Positions 23,800 to 34,335 of a stretch of 64,000 bases of DNA are shown here, piece by piece; within the stretch, counting starts at the first letter, position 1; the number at the start of each line of letters is the position of its first letter. This DNA is from Xiphydria camelus (Eukaryota > Arthropoda > Insecta > Hymenoptera > Xiphydriidae): positions 11,704,822 through 11,768,821 of the forward strand of contig OY783193.1 in assembly GCA_963678675.1 (NCBI GenBank). The letters are read 5' to 3'. A program made the position numbers and the translations under genes. The notes beneath the pieces were generated by a model. It was given only the letters and a program-made list of their open reading frames with translations, did not search any database and was not told where the DNA came from.

Positions 23800-24480
23800 G
23801 CAACATCTATCGCCCTGATAGACACACCATCGAATACTTTCGCGACGGCAACTTTTTAGACGCGCAAACGGACGCTCCGCGCCACCCCGCGACTCACGAC
23901 GATTAGCGGGATCGGGTAAAGGTTGGAAGTAGCAAGAGAGGCTCTCTCGATTATATCCAAGAGCCGACGTCGCTCCTGGGCCTCGCCCGTTTTAAGTTGC
24001 TGGTACGCGGATAATAACAGAGTCAGTAGGAGCCACAAGCGGTCTTTACGAGCATCTTCCCAGAAGTATAAACCCGGGGCCCCATCCCCCGTCAGTCGCG
24101 CTGCACCGGCGAAGCGACCTCTTCTTCTGGACACGCCGCGCCACCGCGGCGTCGTACAGGTCCGCGGGAGTTTGCGGCTAATTAATGCGATGCGCCTCAA
24201 CAAAGTTGCTCGCGTGATCGTGCGAGGAGGCCGAGACGCTGCTGCGCGCGCGGACGGCCAGGGTAAAACGCCGGAAGGGTCCGACGCGACGGAGGTGGGA
24301 AGGGGGGCGGAATCGCGAAGAGGAAGAAGACGGTCGATATGCGACGGGGGAAGAAATGTCTGCGATATGAAAAGATAACACAACTAGGCGTATTTCTTCG
24401 TGTTGATGTAGATTCTATCCCACTCTCGCGTTAATTTATTGACCTATTTCGGTGGGACGACGTTAGCCACGAGTGTATAC
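23800..24480. other. CpG-rich noncoding stretch
   Basis: Overlapping open frames on both strands (175 codons minus, 151 plus) share the same DNA and are Arg/Ser/Ala-rich. No recognised domain or splice structure, so none is called a gene. Confidence 0.35.
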
Positions 24481-24483
24481 TTA

Positions 24484-24665
24484 CCACGTGAAGCTAAACT
24501 TACTCGCGAGGAAAGAAACTTCAATTACTGTCATATCATTATTTATGAATGTTTTGCCTATATTGATATAAGACTTTTTTGTAGATAAAAATGTAATCTT
24601 TAAAAAAGTATTATACAATATTAGTTAAAAGCTCATAGGTAATGAGATAATAGACTCATACGATA
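24484..24665. mobile_element. MITE family G, copy 1 (right end lost)
   Basis: Matches copies at 29,081-29,294 and 56,281-56,520: taaacttactcgc, aaagaaacttcaat, tatgaatgttttgcctat, gtagataaaaatgtaat, agttaaaagctcatag and aatgagataatag. The terminal right-hand stem present in the other copies is absent here. Confidence 0.75.
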
Positions 24666-24736
24666 TCGCGTTGGCATATACGTCTATGTATCAGTGGTTG
24701 CATGATTGAAGGGATAAGTAAAATACGTTTTTCGTC

Positions 24737-24936
24737 ACTCAGTGCGTAAAACTCGGTTTCACGGGCGTCCTCAACCCCATCAACCTCGTATTTCACACTT
24801 TGTGACAAAAAATAGAATTCGTTATAAGGGCGTTTCGCGTCGTTTTAACTCGTGTGGTTGCCGCACTCGCTTCGCTCGTGCGGAAAACTTCACACTCGTT
24901 AAAAACGGCGCTTCACGCCCTTATAACGAAAATATC
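24737..24936 (+). mobile_element. Non-autonomous miniature Crypton-like element
   Basis: The left 38 bp (actcagtgcgtaaaactcgg, then acgggcgtcctcaac) match the left end of the recombinase-encoding element at 36,173. The remaining 150 bp (caacctcgtattt, gtgacaaaaaatagaattc, then the terminal hairpin) match its right end at 39,098-39,250. The coding body is gone. The junction falls at a short cctcaa repeat shared by both source ends, consistent with internal deletion. The hairpin at 24,818-24,930 has an unbroken 15-bp outer stem (ttcgttataagggcg against cgcccttataacgaa). Confidence 0.85.
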
Positions 24937-25025
24937 TATAATATTTAGTCAGCTATTCGTTTTTGTTTTGTGAAACTGTTGTAAAGGTATCTACTGCCCT
25001 TTCGATCATGAAACCGTTAATGCAT

Positions 25026-25257
25026 ACACTCGGAGAAAAATATAGTAAATTTGAATAAATCGGCGGTTTCGGGCGAGAGAATGCAGATCAAGTTATATAT
25101 TTGGACTAATAATTGACTCGAATGGACTACAGCCTGTTTCCTTCAAATAGCCGTTAATCGTTATAATCGAACTTATTAGTCGGAGTAACTAATTCTGCAT
25201 TCCTTCACACGTAAACGTAGATTTAATCGAAAATATACCAGTTTTTCTCTCAGTATA
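25026..25257. mobile_element. MITE family C, copy 2
   Basis: Starts cactcggagaaaaatatag and ends gtttttctctcagta. It aligns with 3,459-3,703 along its length (aaatcggcggttt, gagaatgcagatcaagtta, aatggactacagcctgttt, ctaattctgcattcc). Confidence 0.85.
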
Positions 25258-25259
25258 GA

Positions 25260-26630
25260 CGTATGTCAAGGTTCGCTTTATTATATAATAATAATGAGCA
25301 GGAAACATTTTCGATGTGGACCAATTTTTAAATTAGGACAAGGTGAGGCTGACTGCTGAACCACATTGTCACAAAAATCTTGTAACTTATAAATCTTCGA
25401 TACACAAAGCGGATAGCATCGTAACCAAAATTCCTCTCCTCGAACAAAACCCCCAAGAAGTACAGACTGCAGGAATTACACCGCGATATACAATGTTTGG
25501 TTACCGTGTGCAGCGCGTACGAAAGTATATCGACGGAGATCTCCGCCCGTCGTTATACGTTCGCACGCGCGTGCATAAATTGCACATTCGCTCGCGCGCG
25601 CGCGGACTACATACAAAGAGGGATTTCGCAGGGCTCCCCGCGATACGCGGCAGCGGCACTTAAACGAGCGATCCCGGAACGCCGATATATTGTCCCGCGC
25701 GCAATTACGCGCCCCGGCGACCGCGCGCGTCGTCCCCGACCGAAAGTCATTCGTCGTCGAGACGTCGGTGGCCCGCAAAACTCGAATCCTTCTTCTTCCA
25801 CTCGTCGATTCACGGTGCCGGATTATGCGTCGTAAAATTTCGCGCGACTCCTCCGCGGCGTCCTCGACCCGGTGTCAATAATTACCAGGCCTGATGTAGG
25901 TACTCGCTCCACGTGATTTCGCGGCGCGAGCGGCGATGATCTTGTCCCCGAGCGACAACGCGACTCTCACCCGAAGTGTAAAGCGCGCGGGGGAGGTTCT
26001 CCGGGTGCTTCGCGCCCTCCGCCAGGGGCGACTTTCCGAGGTGTAAGGCGGGGGCGGGCAATAGTTGCTCGCCCGCAAGACGATCTCGCCGCCGCTTGCT
26101 TTCCCGGCGTTTTTGGACAATACTTGCCAGAGCCGCGCGTCCTGCCCGGTAGCTTCGATCATTAAACGTGCGTATATAGCCTCATAATATTGCAATCCGC
26201 GGCCGTAATTTACGTCGTTTTATAGTTCAAACTGCAACCTACGTAGGCATGGCGCTCGAGCCTTTAGACCGTGCTATTCCATTCAAGTTATACGGGGTGC
26301 TCATATAAGTTCGCTACTATTTTAGCCAATAATATGCACGGTGCTGCGGCGCTTCAGGCTCGATGCGCATCTGTAGGCGCTTGCATTTACCACGGGTAGT
26401 AAGTAGTAGATGGATATCCGGAGACCGTTTCCTGTTAAACCTACGGCGATTGTTCGATCACAGCTGGGGTATCTCGTGATACTTAAACGGAAGCGTTTCG
26501 GCGGTATTTCTCGAGGGCTTCCTCGTAATGAAATCACCTTCCCGCGGATGAAAATGCGGAGTAGATGCGGAGTACATGGTACACTTTAGCGTCTCCTTCG
26601 AGTTAAAAGAACGAGGTGTCGAGATTTTCC
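25260..26630. other. CpG-rich noncoding stretch
   Basis: No gene recognised. Multiple short Arg-rich open frames overlap on both strands between 25,340 and 26,200. Confidence 0.4.
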
Positions 26631-26930
26631 AAGTCGAGTTGCTCTTTCAATAGAAAAATTCAGATACGCGCGAAAGCTCTTGGCCAAGAAATTAAAAGAA
26701 AAACGTACTCGACTCTTATCTCTATTTATATCCGGTATACTGAGAAAAATTATCAATAATGTTAACCGAATGATCGGTTGATATGGAAACAACGAAATAT
26801 TTTTATCGGGACAACAAACTTCTGGTTACGGCAAATAAACGTTGGTCGTGGCAACGTAGTGTTTCGAAAATGTTTGGTTGTCACAACCGACACATTTGTT
26901 GCACGATAAAATAGTGGTGTTCATTTTTAA

Positions 26931-27013
26931 CCCGGCATCCGACACGTGGGGTGTAACAAACCCCAGTGCCACTGTCGGAACTCGTGAAAAAATGTCACGT
27001 GTCGGATGCCGGG
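26931..27013. mobile_element. 83-bp MITE with TTAA target duplication (piggyBac-like)
   Basis: Perfect 18-bp inverted ends cccggcatccgacacgtg and cacgtgtcggatgccggg. TTAA is present on both sides (26,927-26,930 and 27,014-27,017). The related repeat at 19.8 kb reads straight through as tttttaacaccatttcac, giving the unoccupied site with a single TTAA. Confidence 0.9.
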
Positions 27014-27196
27014 TTAACACCATTTCACAGATGTTGACCTATATAATTGAGGCTATCAGTGCAACAATGGCCTAGCCAACAAATCTAGTTTTCTTTTGTA
27101 GCGACGGTGTCCTGAGGTCGCTATCTCGTAGCGGAGCGTTTCGTCCCGGAGTCGGTCTGTGGACACGTCAGTAAGGTTAGGCCGACTCCTGCCTTA

Positions 27197-27416
27197 GGCG
27201 CAATTCACACAGAAGTGGCGCGTGGAGGTGGCGTGGGTCTGGCGTGGAGCGGGCATTTGCCACTTGCATTTAAGGCTATGAGGGACCACGCCAGTCCACG
27301 CCAGTGCCACGCCACTTCTGTCCGTATTGCCTCATAGGCTAACATGGAGGTGGCAAATGCCCGCTCCACGCCAGATCCACGCCACCTCCACGCGTCACTT
27401 CTGTGTGAATTGCGCC
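27197..27416. mobile_element. Foldback with TTA duplication (PIF/Harbinger-like)
   Basis: Starts ggcgcaattcacacagaagtg and ends cacttctgtgtgaattgcgcc. Arms pair over about 70 bp (gtggaggtggcgtgg, gtggagcgggcatttgccac). TTA flanks both sides (27,194-27,196 and 27,417-27,419). Three-base TWA duplications with GG-starting ends are typical of PIF/Harbinger; the assignment is inference. Confidence 0.8.
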
Positions 27417-27594
27417 TTAGACGCTCTGTGGTCCTCCGTCAGAGACGGGCAGTTGCGGTCTTATACTAGTAACTTGCCTGTTGTCAGACCACTAACGAGA
27501 TCCGAGAGCCGTGGTCCAGGAGCCGCGAGTCGAGGGCCGAGAGGGTTCGTCGCCATCTGGCGGCCGGCCGCCGTAGTGTGACGGGTCGCCACAC

Positions 27595-27752
27595 TTTTTA
27601 ATTTTCAATTTTATCCCCAACAATAATAGCTATAAGGCAACAGTGACCAAAGCAACTTTTTTTTATAGTCGTTGATAGATGGCAGCACCATAGGTGCTTA
27701 TTGCACTAACTGTTATTATTGTCAGGGATAAAATTGAAAATTAAAAAAAAAA
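27595..27752. mobile_element. Inner foldback element
   Basis: The left arm tttttaattttcaatttta plus tccccaacaataata pairs with tattattgtcaggga plus taaaattgaaaattaaaaa. Noncoding, nested in the 27,048-27,795 element. Confidence 0.75.
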
Positions 27753-27929
27753 CTGTAGATTTGTGGGTTAGGCCGTTGTTGCACTGATAGCCTCATATAT
27801 CACATCTGGTGTCATTCAGTATATACTGATAATATTATGCCGTTGTCATCTAACGCCAAAAGTGGTCTATACAAGTCCGCACCGCAGAATTTTTTACAGT
27901 GTGACGCGATAAACACCATAATGAAGACA

Positions 27930-28950
27930 ACAATTTTTGCGATAATCCTAAATTCTTCCACACGGCACTATTTTTATACCAGGAACAATCTCGTCTAGCA
28001 ACAGCAACGCAGCAACGGAGAACCTGGGTCGCACGCGAAATGCCTCGAAGAATGTTGCCCCGGAAAAAAATAAACGATATAATTCGCCATCTCCATTTTA
28101 AGCGCGGCGAACTTCGCGAACCACCGGTTATAACGGCGGCGCTTTCTTATGGGAGTGCCTAGGCGCTGGGAGCGCCGCGAATTGAGATATACCGTTTTAT
28201 AGGGAATAATCTGAATATGGGAGGGCTCTCTTTTATGAAGTTACCGCGAAGCGGTTACTCGCGGGAAGCGGTTACTTCGAGCGGGCCGGTATTATTCGCG
28301 CGGTTTAGATTTGCCCGACGACTGCGGGGGCCGGCGATTTATATTTACTCTCGAAGCGCGCTCGATAACTTTAATCGCACGCGCGCGCGTACTTGTGCGA
28401 TTCTCCGATTCGCCGTTTCGAGAACCCATCTGCCCCCGCAGGACGATAGATATCCAGGGCGCTCGAAGGCTCGCGCACCTCGCAGCCGGCTGCATGATCG
28501 CGCACTCGGCTTCACGCGTTGCGGTACCTCATCCTATGTAGACTAAAACACTGTCGTAATTTTGCTTCAGTATTCAGTTTTACCTGCGCGCCCCGTATCG
28601 CGGAGGGAGACGAACGTCGGTACCGCGCGGAGCTGGAGTACGAGAGCCTGACCTAATTTACATACATATAAAGCGCATTCGATGTGTTTTAGGGGTCGTA
28701 AATCGACGCAGCTACGCGAATCGTTAAACCCTTCCTTGCCGCAACACCCTGCGATGCGTGTGCGGCAGAGATCTATTTACATGTGGTCGTATAGACTCGC
28801 GAGCGCACACGATGTATCTACACTCGCGTATGCGTCCGTCGAGTACTTCCATGCGCGCCCCTCGCTCTGACTGTGCATCTCTCTTTCTCCCGCGACAGTG
28901 AGATTCTACCTTTGCATTCTCTTTTGCATATTCGAGGCAATTCATGTATC
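27930..28950. other. CpG-rich noncoding stretch
   Basis: No gene recognised; 28,080-28,520 is CpG-rich with overlapping Arg-rich open frames. Confidence 0.4.
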
Positions 28951-28952
28951 AA

Positions 28953-29410
28953 CACTGAGAAAAATAATTTGCCGATCCAAGTAACCGTCGATATTAATGG
29001 TGCCAAGAACATGTTTATTTAAAACAAGTGTACATATTCATTGAATTGAATGAGTCTACTCTTGCTTTGAATAACATACCATACGAGGATAAACTTATTC
29101 GCCGAGAAGAAAATTTCAATCAATATTAGATATCTCATTATTTATGAACTTTTGGCCTACATTTATATAAGACTGTTGTAGATAAAAATGTAATTTTCAA
29201 AAACGCATTACACAAATATCAGTTAAAAGCTCATAGATAATGAGATAATAGTGATTCGAGTTTCTTTCCTGGCGAGTAAGTTTAGATTCATATGATGCAG
29301 TTGATTCAACGACATGCCAGATATGCAACATATGCCAGACTTAAATAAATATGTTCCTGGCACTATTCGAGTCGACGGTTACTTGGATCAGCGAATTATT
29401 TTTCTCAGTG
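28953..29410. mobile_element. MITE family F, copy 1, interrupted by family G
   Basis: Starts cactgagaaaaataatttgcc and ends aattatttttctcagtg, with AA on both sides. The arms pair: aagtaaccgtcgatatt against cgacggttactt, and gtgccaagaacatgt against atgttcctggcac. A family G MITE occupies 29,081-29,294. The uninterrupted relative is 39,548-39,771. Confidence 0.85.
29081..29294. mobile_element. MITE family G, copy 2, nested in family F
   Basis: Ends: atacgaggataaacttattcgc at the left and gcgagtaagtttagattcatat at the right. The interior palindrome pairs tatctcattatttatgaactttt with aaaagctcatagataatgagata. Copies 1 and 3 are at 24.5 and 56.3 kb. Confidence 0.85.
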
Positions 29411-29424
29411 AAGATACGGAAGTA

Positions 29425-29550
29425 ACTGAGAAAAAAGTGAGCAATTAAATGAATTCTTATTATCGAAGTTGCATTTTGTGATGGTTGCCATACAAAAATA
29501 ATGCGGGAAATAGAGGGGAAAGAATAACGATATAGGTATACTCTTACCCA
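29425..29550. mobile_element. Fragment of MITE family D
   Basis: Starts actgagaaaaaagtgagc, followed by aattaaatgaattcttattatcg and gatggttgcca, resembling the start and middle of family D copy 1. It is cut off by the family H element. Confidence 0.5.
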
Positions 29551-29798
29551 CACTGAAAAGAAATTCTGTACGATCAACTAAAAATTTAATCGAATAGTCA
29601 CAATTAAATATTTTATTAGTTAAATAATTGTCATGCTTTCTCTGCTCAAGCAATACAATTTCTTGACAAATATATTTCATTAAGCCAAGCAAATATTTCA
29701 TCCGCGAGCAAATGACTATTATTTGAGCTAATAAAACATTTAATTCCGACCGTTCAATTAAATATTTTGTTGATTTTATCAAATTCTTTTCTCAGTAC
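29551..29798. mobile_element. MITE family H
   Basis: Starts cactgaaaagaaattctg and ends caaattcttttctcagta, flanked by CA on both sides. The arms pair (aattaaatattttattag against ctaataaaacatttaatt). Confidence 0.75.
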
Positions 29799-29799
29799 A

Positions 29800-30668
29800 A
29801 TTAAGACAATCTCCTCCTCTCGCACCCTCCCTAAAATCGAATCCACAAGACCGATCCCTTCGCCGAATTTCGAAGAGCGGCTCGAATTCTTCGACCAAAT
29901 CACACCGAGGCCGCGCGCGCTCGTCGACTCCTCGTCGTTAAACAGCGGAAAGCCGTAATCCGGTAAACGCACGCAATGATACTCGTTCACCTGTTCCCGA
30001 CGTCGCGGTGCGACGGCCGCGTTGCCGGAGAGCGAGCCGCAAATGCCGTACTAAAACCCGGCCAGGAGAGGTAGAACAAAGATGTTTACTCGCGTTTTAA
30101 CTGGCGACAGTGGCGCGCGCGGGGCGGAGAGGGGGAAAAGCGGGTTTATATCTCCGGTCCCCCGGAAATACTACTGCGCCCGCAGCATCCGTCGTGGCCG
30201 TCGACGGTGATAGCAGCGACGGTGGGTTGTATCGATGACGGCCCTCGGAATGGCACGAAAGCGCGGCGGTCTCGGACAAATAGCCGCGGCTCGATCCGAC
30301 GCGAGATTTTCGCGGGATCGTGTGTGTGGCAGTCCCGCGGGACGATAAAGCGTTTGATAACGTAGGTAAGTGCGGAGGTTCGTCTCTATTCAAACGCGGA
30401 GCACCGATTCGTTCGCCTAGGACGGTATTCGTAGTCATGGTTTGAAGGAATGAGACGATTCAGAGGCTTTCCGAGGGGTGTCTGATTGGTCGGGATGCTG
30501 TATGAAGTAACTAACTGCGATATAAAATAGATCCCTGTGGGATAAATTTTGGAATGGATCTTCTCTGTTTCTGAATCGAGCAAACAATTTTTACGATGGC
30601 ATGTTGTGAGTAGAAAATGATAATTTTTTGGGGTCTCTCATTTTCTATATCTATAGCCAAAAAGAATC
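29800..30668. other. No recognised feature
   Basis: GC-rich noncoding DNA with short Arg/Pro-rich open frames; 30,430-30,660 is AT-richer. No gene supported. Confidence 0.4.
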
Positions 30669-30671
30669 ATG

Positions 30672-31481
30672 CACTGAAAGAAAAGTGGGTAGTAAAATAA
30701 ACTATAATCGCAAGATTGACTCTTTCTGGTTGCTAGTACCGTATTCATGATTAAACAAACTATGAATGCAGTTAATAACTTTCGTTACATGATTATAGTA
30801 ACAACACGGTTATAGCCCCAATAGCAGGATACATTCTAGTAGCCGAACATATTTGGGTATAATTCGAATTATCGAATGGGGTAAAAATGAACGATTAGTG
30901 AAAAAAATCTTCAATAAATAAAGGGTGCATACAGTAAATATCACTGGTAAGAACCCTGAATAAAATCTGCTATATGAAATTGTATGCCTGTCCGGATACT
31001 GGGCTTAGCCGTCCGGCTATTAGGACAGTAAGCTTATGGAATTAAGGCCGATTCACACATGTCCGTTCAGTGTCAGTTCCGTATCAGTTCCGTGCACTGA
31101 CGTAAAAAATTCTTCAATATATTTAAACACAACTGTTCAACACTTCAGTGTCCGTACCGCTCCGTGATCCGCGACAATATTTTCACGGAACGGTGGCACT
31201 AAACGGATGGGCATTGATTGCGTGATCCATCTGAGGTAATTCAAACTCTATCGAGTTCTCAGTTTGCCTCCGACAAAATCGAGTCGCTTTCACGGATACG
31301 GTACTGATACCGTACTGAAACGTGTGAATAGTACGCACTGAACACTGTCTGGAGGGTACGGATACAGAATGGACACTGAATTGATATGTGTGAATCTATC
31401 TTTATAGTTTGCGTCAAAATCGACCACGATTTCTGGTTAAATTACAACGATTCCTTTAACGAAGTTTTTCTCTGAATGTGT
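30672..31481. mobile_element. MITE family D, copy 2, interrupted
   Basis: Left part starts cactgaaagaaaagtgggta; right part aaaatcgaccacgatttctgg to gaagtttttctctgaatg. A separate element is inserted at about 31,045-31,403. Confidence 0.7.
31045..31403. mobile_element. Inverted-repeat element with ATTCACACA ends
   Basis: Left aaggccgattcacacatgt, then gttcagtgtcagttccg; right ggacactgaattgatatgtgtgaatc. Imperfect inverted ends of the same style as the Harbinger-like element at 27.2 kb. Inserted in family D copy 2. Confidence 0.6.
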
Positions 31482-31482
31482 G

Positions 31483-31689
31483 CACCGAGAAAGATAATTA
31501 GATTAAAATGACAAAACGCAACTAGTTAAACGCGTTTAGTTATTCCAACCGAAATACCGGCCAGTTGCACTAAATATTCAATTATTCTAACCAAAAATTG
31601 GTCGATCTAACCAAACAGACGGAGAGGATCCATATTTCACCAAACAATTTGCTCATCATCTCCAGGACGTTGGTTAAATTGACCGAGCG
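31483..31689. mobile_element. MITE family I, copy 2
   Basis: Starts caccgagaaagataattag; contains agttattccaaccgaa, ggatccatatttcacc and tggttaaattgacc. Same orientation as copy 1. Confidence 0.75.
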
Positions 31690-31691
31690 TG

Positions 31692-33410
31692 TATAAAACT
31701 TCAGCCCAGTCAGTGATACCTACAGCCTGCTGCACCGAAGTCCACCGGGGAACGTCGACTCGATCGAACAGAGCCTCGGCGTGTGGCTCCGAAGGAAGAC
31801 ACTTCATCCCGCGTCGGAGAGGCGGTCGGACGAAAGGCCGGAGAGGAAGGTTCTCATAATTGTAGATAATTGCACGTTGTAAATTATGGGTACGCGGTCG
31901 ACCCGTGTAACCTGAAAAGAGCAACATTTGGAGCTGCAACAGCGGCGCGGTGTCTTCCCGGCCGTGAGCGAAGAGAGTCTGCGGGGCGACGCGGAGGAGT
32001 ATAGGAGGAGGGGGGAGAGAGAGAAAGGGGGGCGCGAGGTGACGGTGGAACGAGGCGCGCTACGAGGCGCCAAGGGATGGTGTGCCGATAAAGTTTGAGC
32101 CACTGGCGAACGGTGCAGGGGCCGCGTAATGACAACGCAGCGCGTCGTAAACGCGTTTATGTCCAGAGTTGCATTATAGTAATACCTGCCAGCACCCTAC
32201 GAGCGCTCAGTACCTCTTCAATGTTACCGGCAAGGCTGTTTCGCGCTAAAGAGTTTTACTTTCCGGCCTCCGACAGCGGTCGGTCCTCCCTCTCGCTCTC
32301 TCTTCCTTTCTCCGCCCCTCTTCCATCTCCGTTCTCGCCGTTCTCTCCTTCCAGGGATCTCGGAATTTCGACGGCGGCGGCCGCCGCCGCCGCGAAGAGA
32401 AGAGGGATCGCTCATTTTCGAGAGGGAGCGTAATTTACACCGGCGCATCGCTTCGCCTGTCTTATAGCGCGTCGTTCGAACGCGGGGCGCTCGAACTTTG
32501 ATAAAGTTATCCGATCGTCTGACGCGCAACGCGGTACCCTTTCCGATTGCAGATCGCATATACGGGCCGAGACGATCGGAACAGGACGAATGAGATCGTC
32601 AGAGCAACTCTTAAATGCGTGATTCTTCGATTCTTATTTTACATTCTTTTTTCACCGGTGCAAAATAAAAATTCATCCGAAAACTGTACACGATATCGAC
32701 CTATCCCCAAACGCATACACGCATACCGTCGATGACTGCACGACGAATACTCCCGCTGTATACGGAGTAATTCAAATCGCCCTCGTTAAGATGCACTTTC
32801 CGCGTATGGCGCTCTCGAAACGGCACGCCGCGCGCATTTGATTCGAGCGCAATGTCCGGTTTTAGAGGGCCACCTATGGCCAGCGGCAATGCCTTGCAGA
32901 TTAAAATGCGTGTTGCATATATAATAGGCCGGTGCGTATTGCGCGAGCCGAGGGCGCGAGGTGAGGCCCGGGCGAGTAGAGGGGGTCGCATAACGAGATG
33001 GCAGAGTTGTAAAGTCCTGCGCGTGACACCGGGCTATGTTATGCTCTTCGTGTTTGTGTTGGCGATTCCATGGTGCCCCGTTGACGGTGGTTTATACGCG
33101 GGTACACGGTTAGGTAGCGCGCGGTATTGCTCGTACACTGCGTTTATGGCACATAACCGGGCGGCCGCTCGGGTTCAGATTATTTTGGCTTGATCAATTT
33201 GATAACTCCGTACGGTTATGTTGCGCGTTGCTGATTACACGTGTGAGGTTAATCTTTATCGGGAGGAGGAGATTCGTGGGGGCGCGACGGATCGGTCGGT
33301 GATTCGAGGGCGAACGAGCGATTGTGTCTTCTTTGGAGGGGGAGAAGGAGGAGGAGGAGGAGGAGGAGCGGACCTCCGTTGTTACATTCGTATTGTCAGC
33401 TTAGCGTCTA
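31692..33410. other. CpG-rich noncoding; GGA run
   Basis: No gene recognised. 32,230-32,450 is CpG/CT-rich with a GGC-type triplet cluster near 32,370-32,395. A GGA triplet run lies near 33,345-33,369. Confidence 0.4.
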
Positions 33411-33539
33411 CATTATATCGTCCCCTTAATACTACAATAATTAAGTAACTCAAATTTTCGGTATCTTCTGTTATCTACTTTGTACCTACCCAACTTTGTA
33501 CACTCTCTCTAGATAAGTTCTGTCGTATATGTATGTATT

Positions 33540-33788
33540 TCTGTGGTACTAAGGCAAAACCCGATATGTCAAAAAAAAAGCGATTTTTTGTTTTTAATGT
33601 CAATATGTACAGTCAGTAATGAAGAATATGATGGCAAAAACCGATATGGCTCCAAATAATCTACAACTGGTAGGTTAACAAAATAATATTCCGATTATGT
33701 TCTACGTCTTTGAATTGGTCGGTGGTTTGAAGCGTCTCCTGAAAAATCAACTTTTTTAACATATCGGGTTCTGCCTTAGTATCACAGA
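33540..33788. mobile_element. Nested TIR element 1
   Basis: Ends tctgtggtactaaggcaaaa with cccgatatgt, and acatatcgggt with tctgccttagtatcacaga; about 30 bp of inverted terminus. AT-rich noncoding interior. Confidence 0.85.
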
Positions 33789-33794
33789 TTTATC

Positions 33795-33932
33795 CTTTAG
33801 AGTCCGGGGAAATTTCAGTTAAAATCGACTTTTTTTTAGACGTGAAATTTATAAATAAAATCAATAAGTTTCCTATTCGAAGATCCCGACGTGACTGCTG
33901 GTCGATTTATCGACCATCCCCGGACTCTAAAG
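33795..33932. mobile_element. Nested TIR element 2
   Basis: Perfect 16-bp inverted ends ctttagagtccgggga and tccccggactctaaag. 138 bp, noncoding, with a small gtcgatttatcgac palindrome near the right end. Confidence 0.85.
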
Positions 33933-34155
33933 ATTAATGTTAGAAACCTAGTAGCACGATATAGATACAGTCACTAAAGCGATTAATAGGTATATACATG
34001 CAATAAATGCACAATTTGAATAAGTACCGAAAATTCGAGTTACCTAGTTGTAGTATTAAGGGGACGATATAATAGTTTCCTCCTGCGCGATTACTATTCT
34101 TTCTAACGTTGTTCTCCAAGGACCGTAAAACCGAAGGAATTTTTTAAATTAGAGT

Positions 34156-34334
34156 ACAATGAGAAAAAAATTGGTCAATTTAACCAAAATCCTCGATACG
34201 ATGACCAAACCGTTCGGTAAAATATGGATCCTCCATCTGTGTTTGGTTTGATTGACCCCTTTTTGGTTAGAATAACTAAACGCGTCAAACTAAATTCGTT
34301 TCGTCATTTTAACCTGATTATTTTTCTGAGTGTA
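34156..34334. mobile_element. MITE family I, copy 3
   Basis: Opposite orientation to copies 1 and 2: starts caatgagaaaaaaattgg, contains aatatggatcctcc and ttggttagaataactaaacgc, ends tttttctgagtg with TA on both sides. Confidence 0.85.
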
Positions 34335-34335
34335 G

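Larger units (their letters stand above)
27048..27795. mobile_element. TIR element, host of two foldbacks
   Basis: Inverted ends tgaggctatcagtgcaac and gttgcactgatagcctca continue inward as aatggcctagcc against ggttaggccgtt. It lies inside repeat R copy 2. Without its two insertions it would be roughly 370 bp. No coding content. Confidence 0.85.
26635..27925. repeat. Dispersed repeat family R, copy 2, host of four insertions
   Basis: Homologous to 18,925-20,061. Relative to copy 1 it is interrupted by an 83-bp TTAA element at 26,931-27,013 and by a 748-bp element at 27,048-27,795, which itself contains two further foldbacks. After the second insertion homology resumes (cattcagtatatactgataa, gcagaattttttacagtg). 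Confidence 0.7.
33412..34073. mobile_element. TIR element hosting two further elements
   Basis: Inverted ends attatatcgtccccttaatac and gtattaaggggacgatataat extend inward (agtaactcaaattttcggta against taccgaaaattcgagttac), about 50 bp. Contains complete elements at 33,540-33,788 and 33,795-33,932. Confidence 0.85.
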
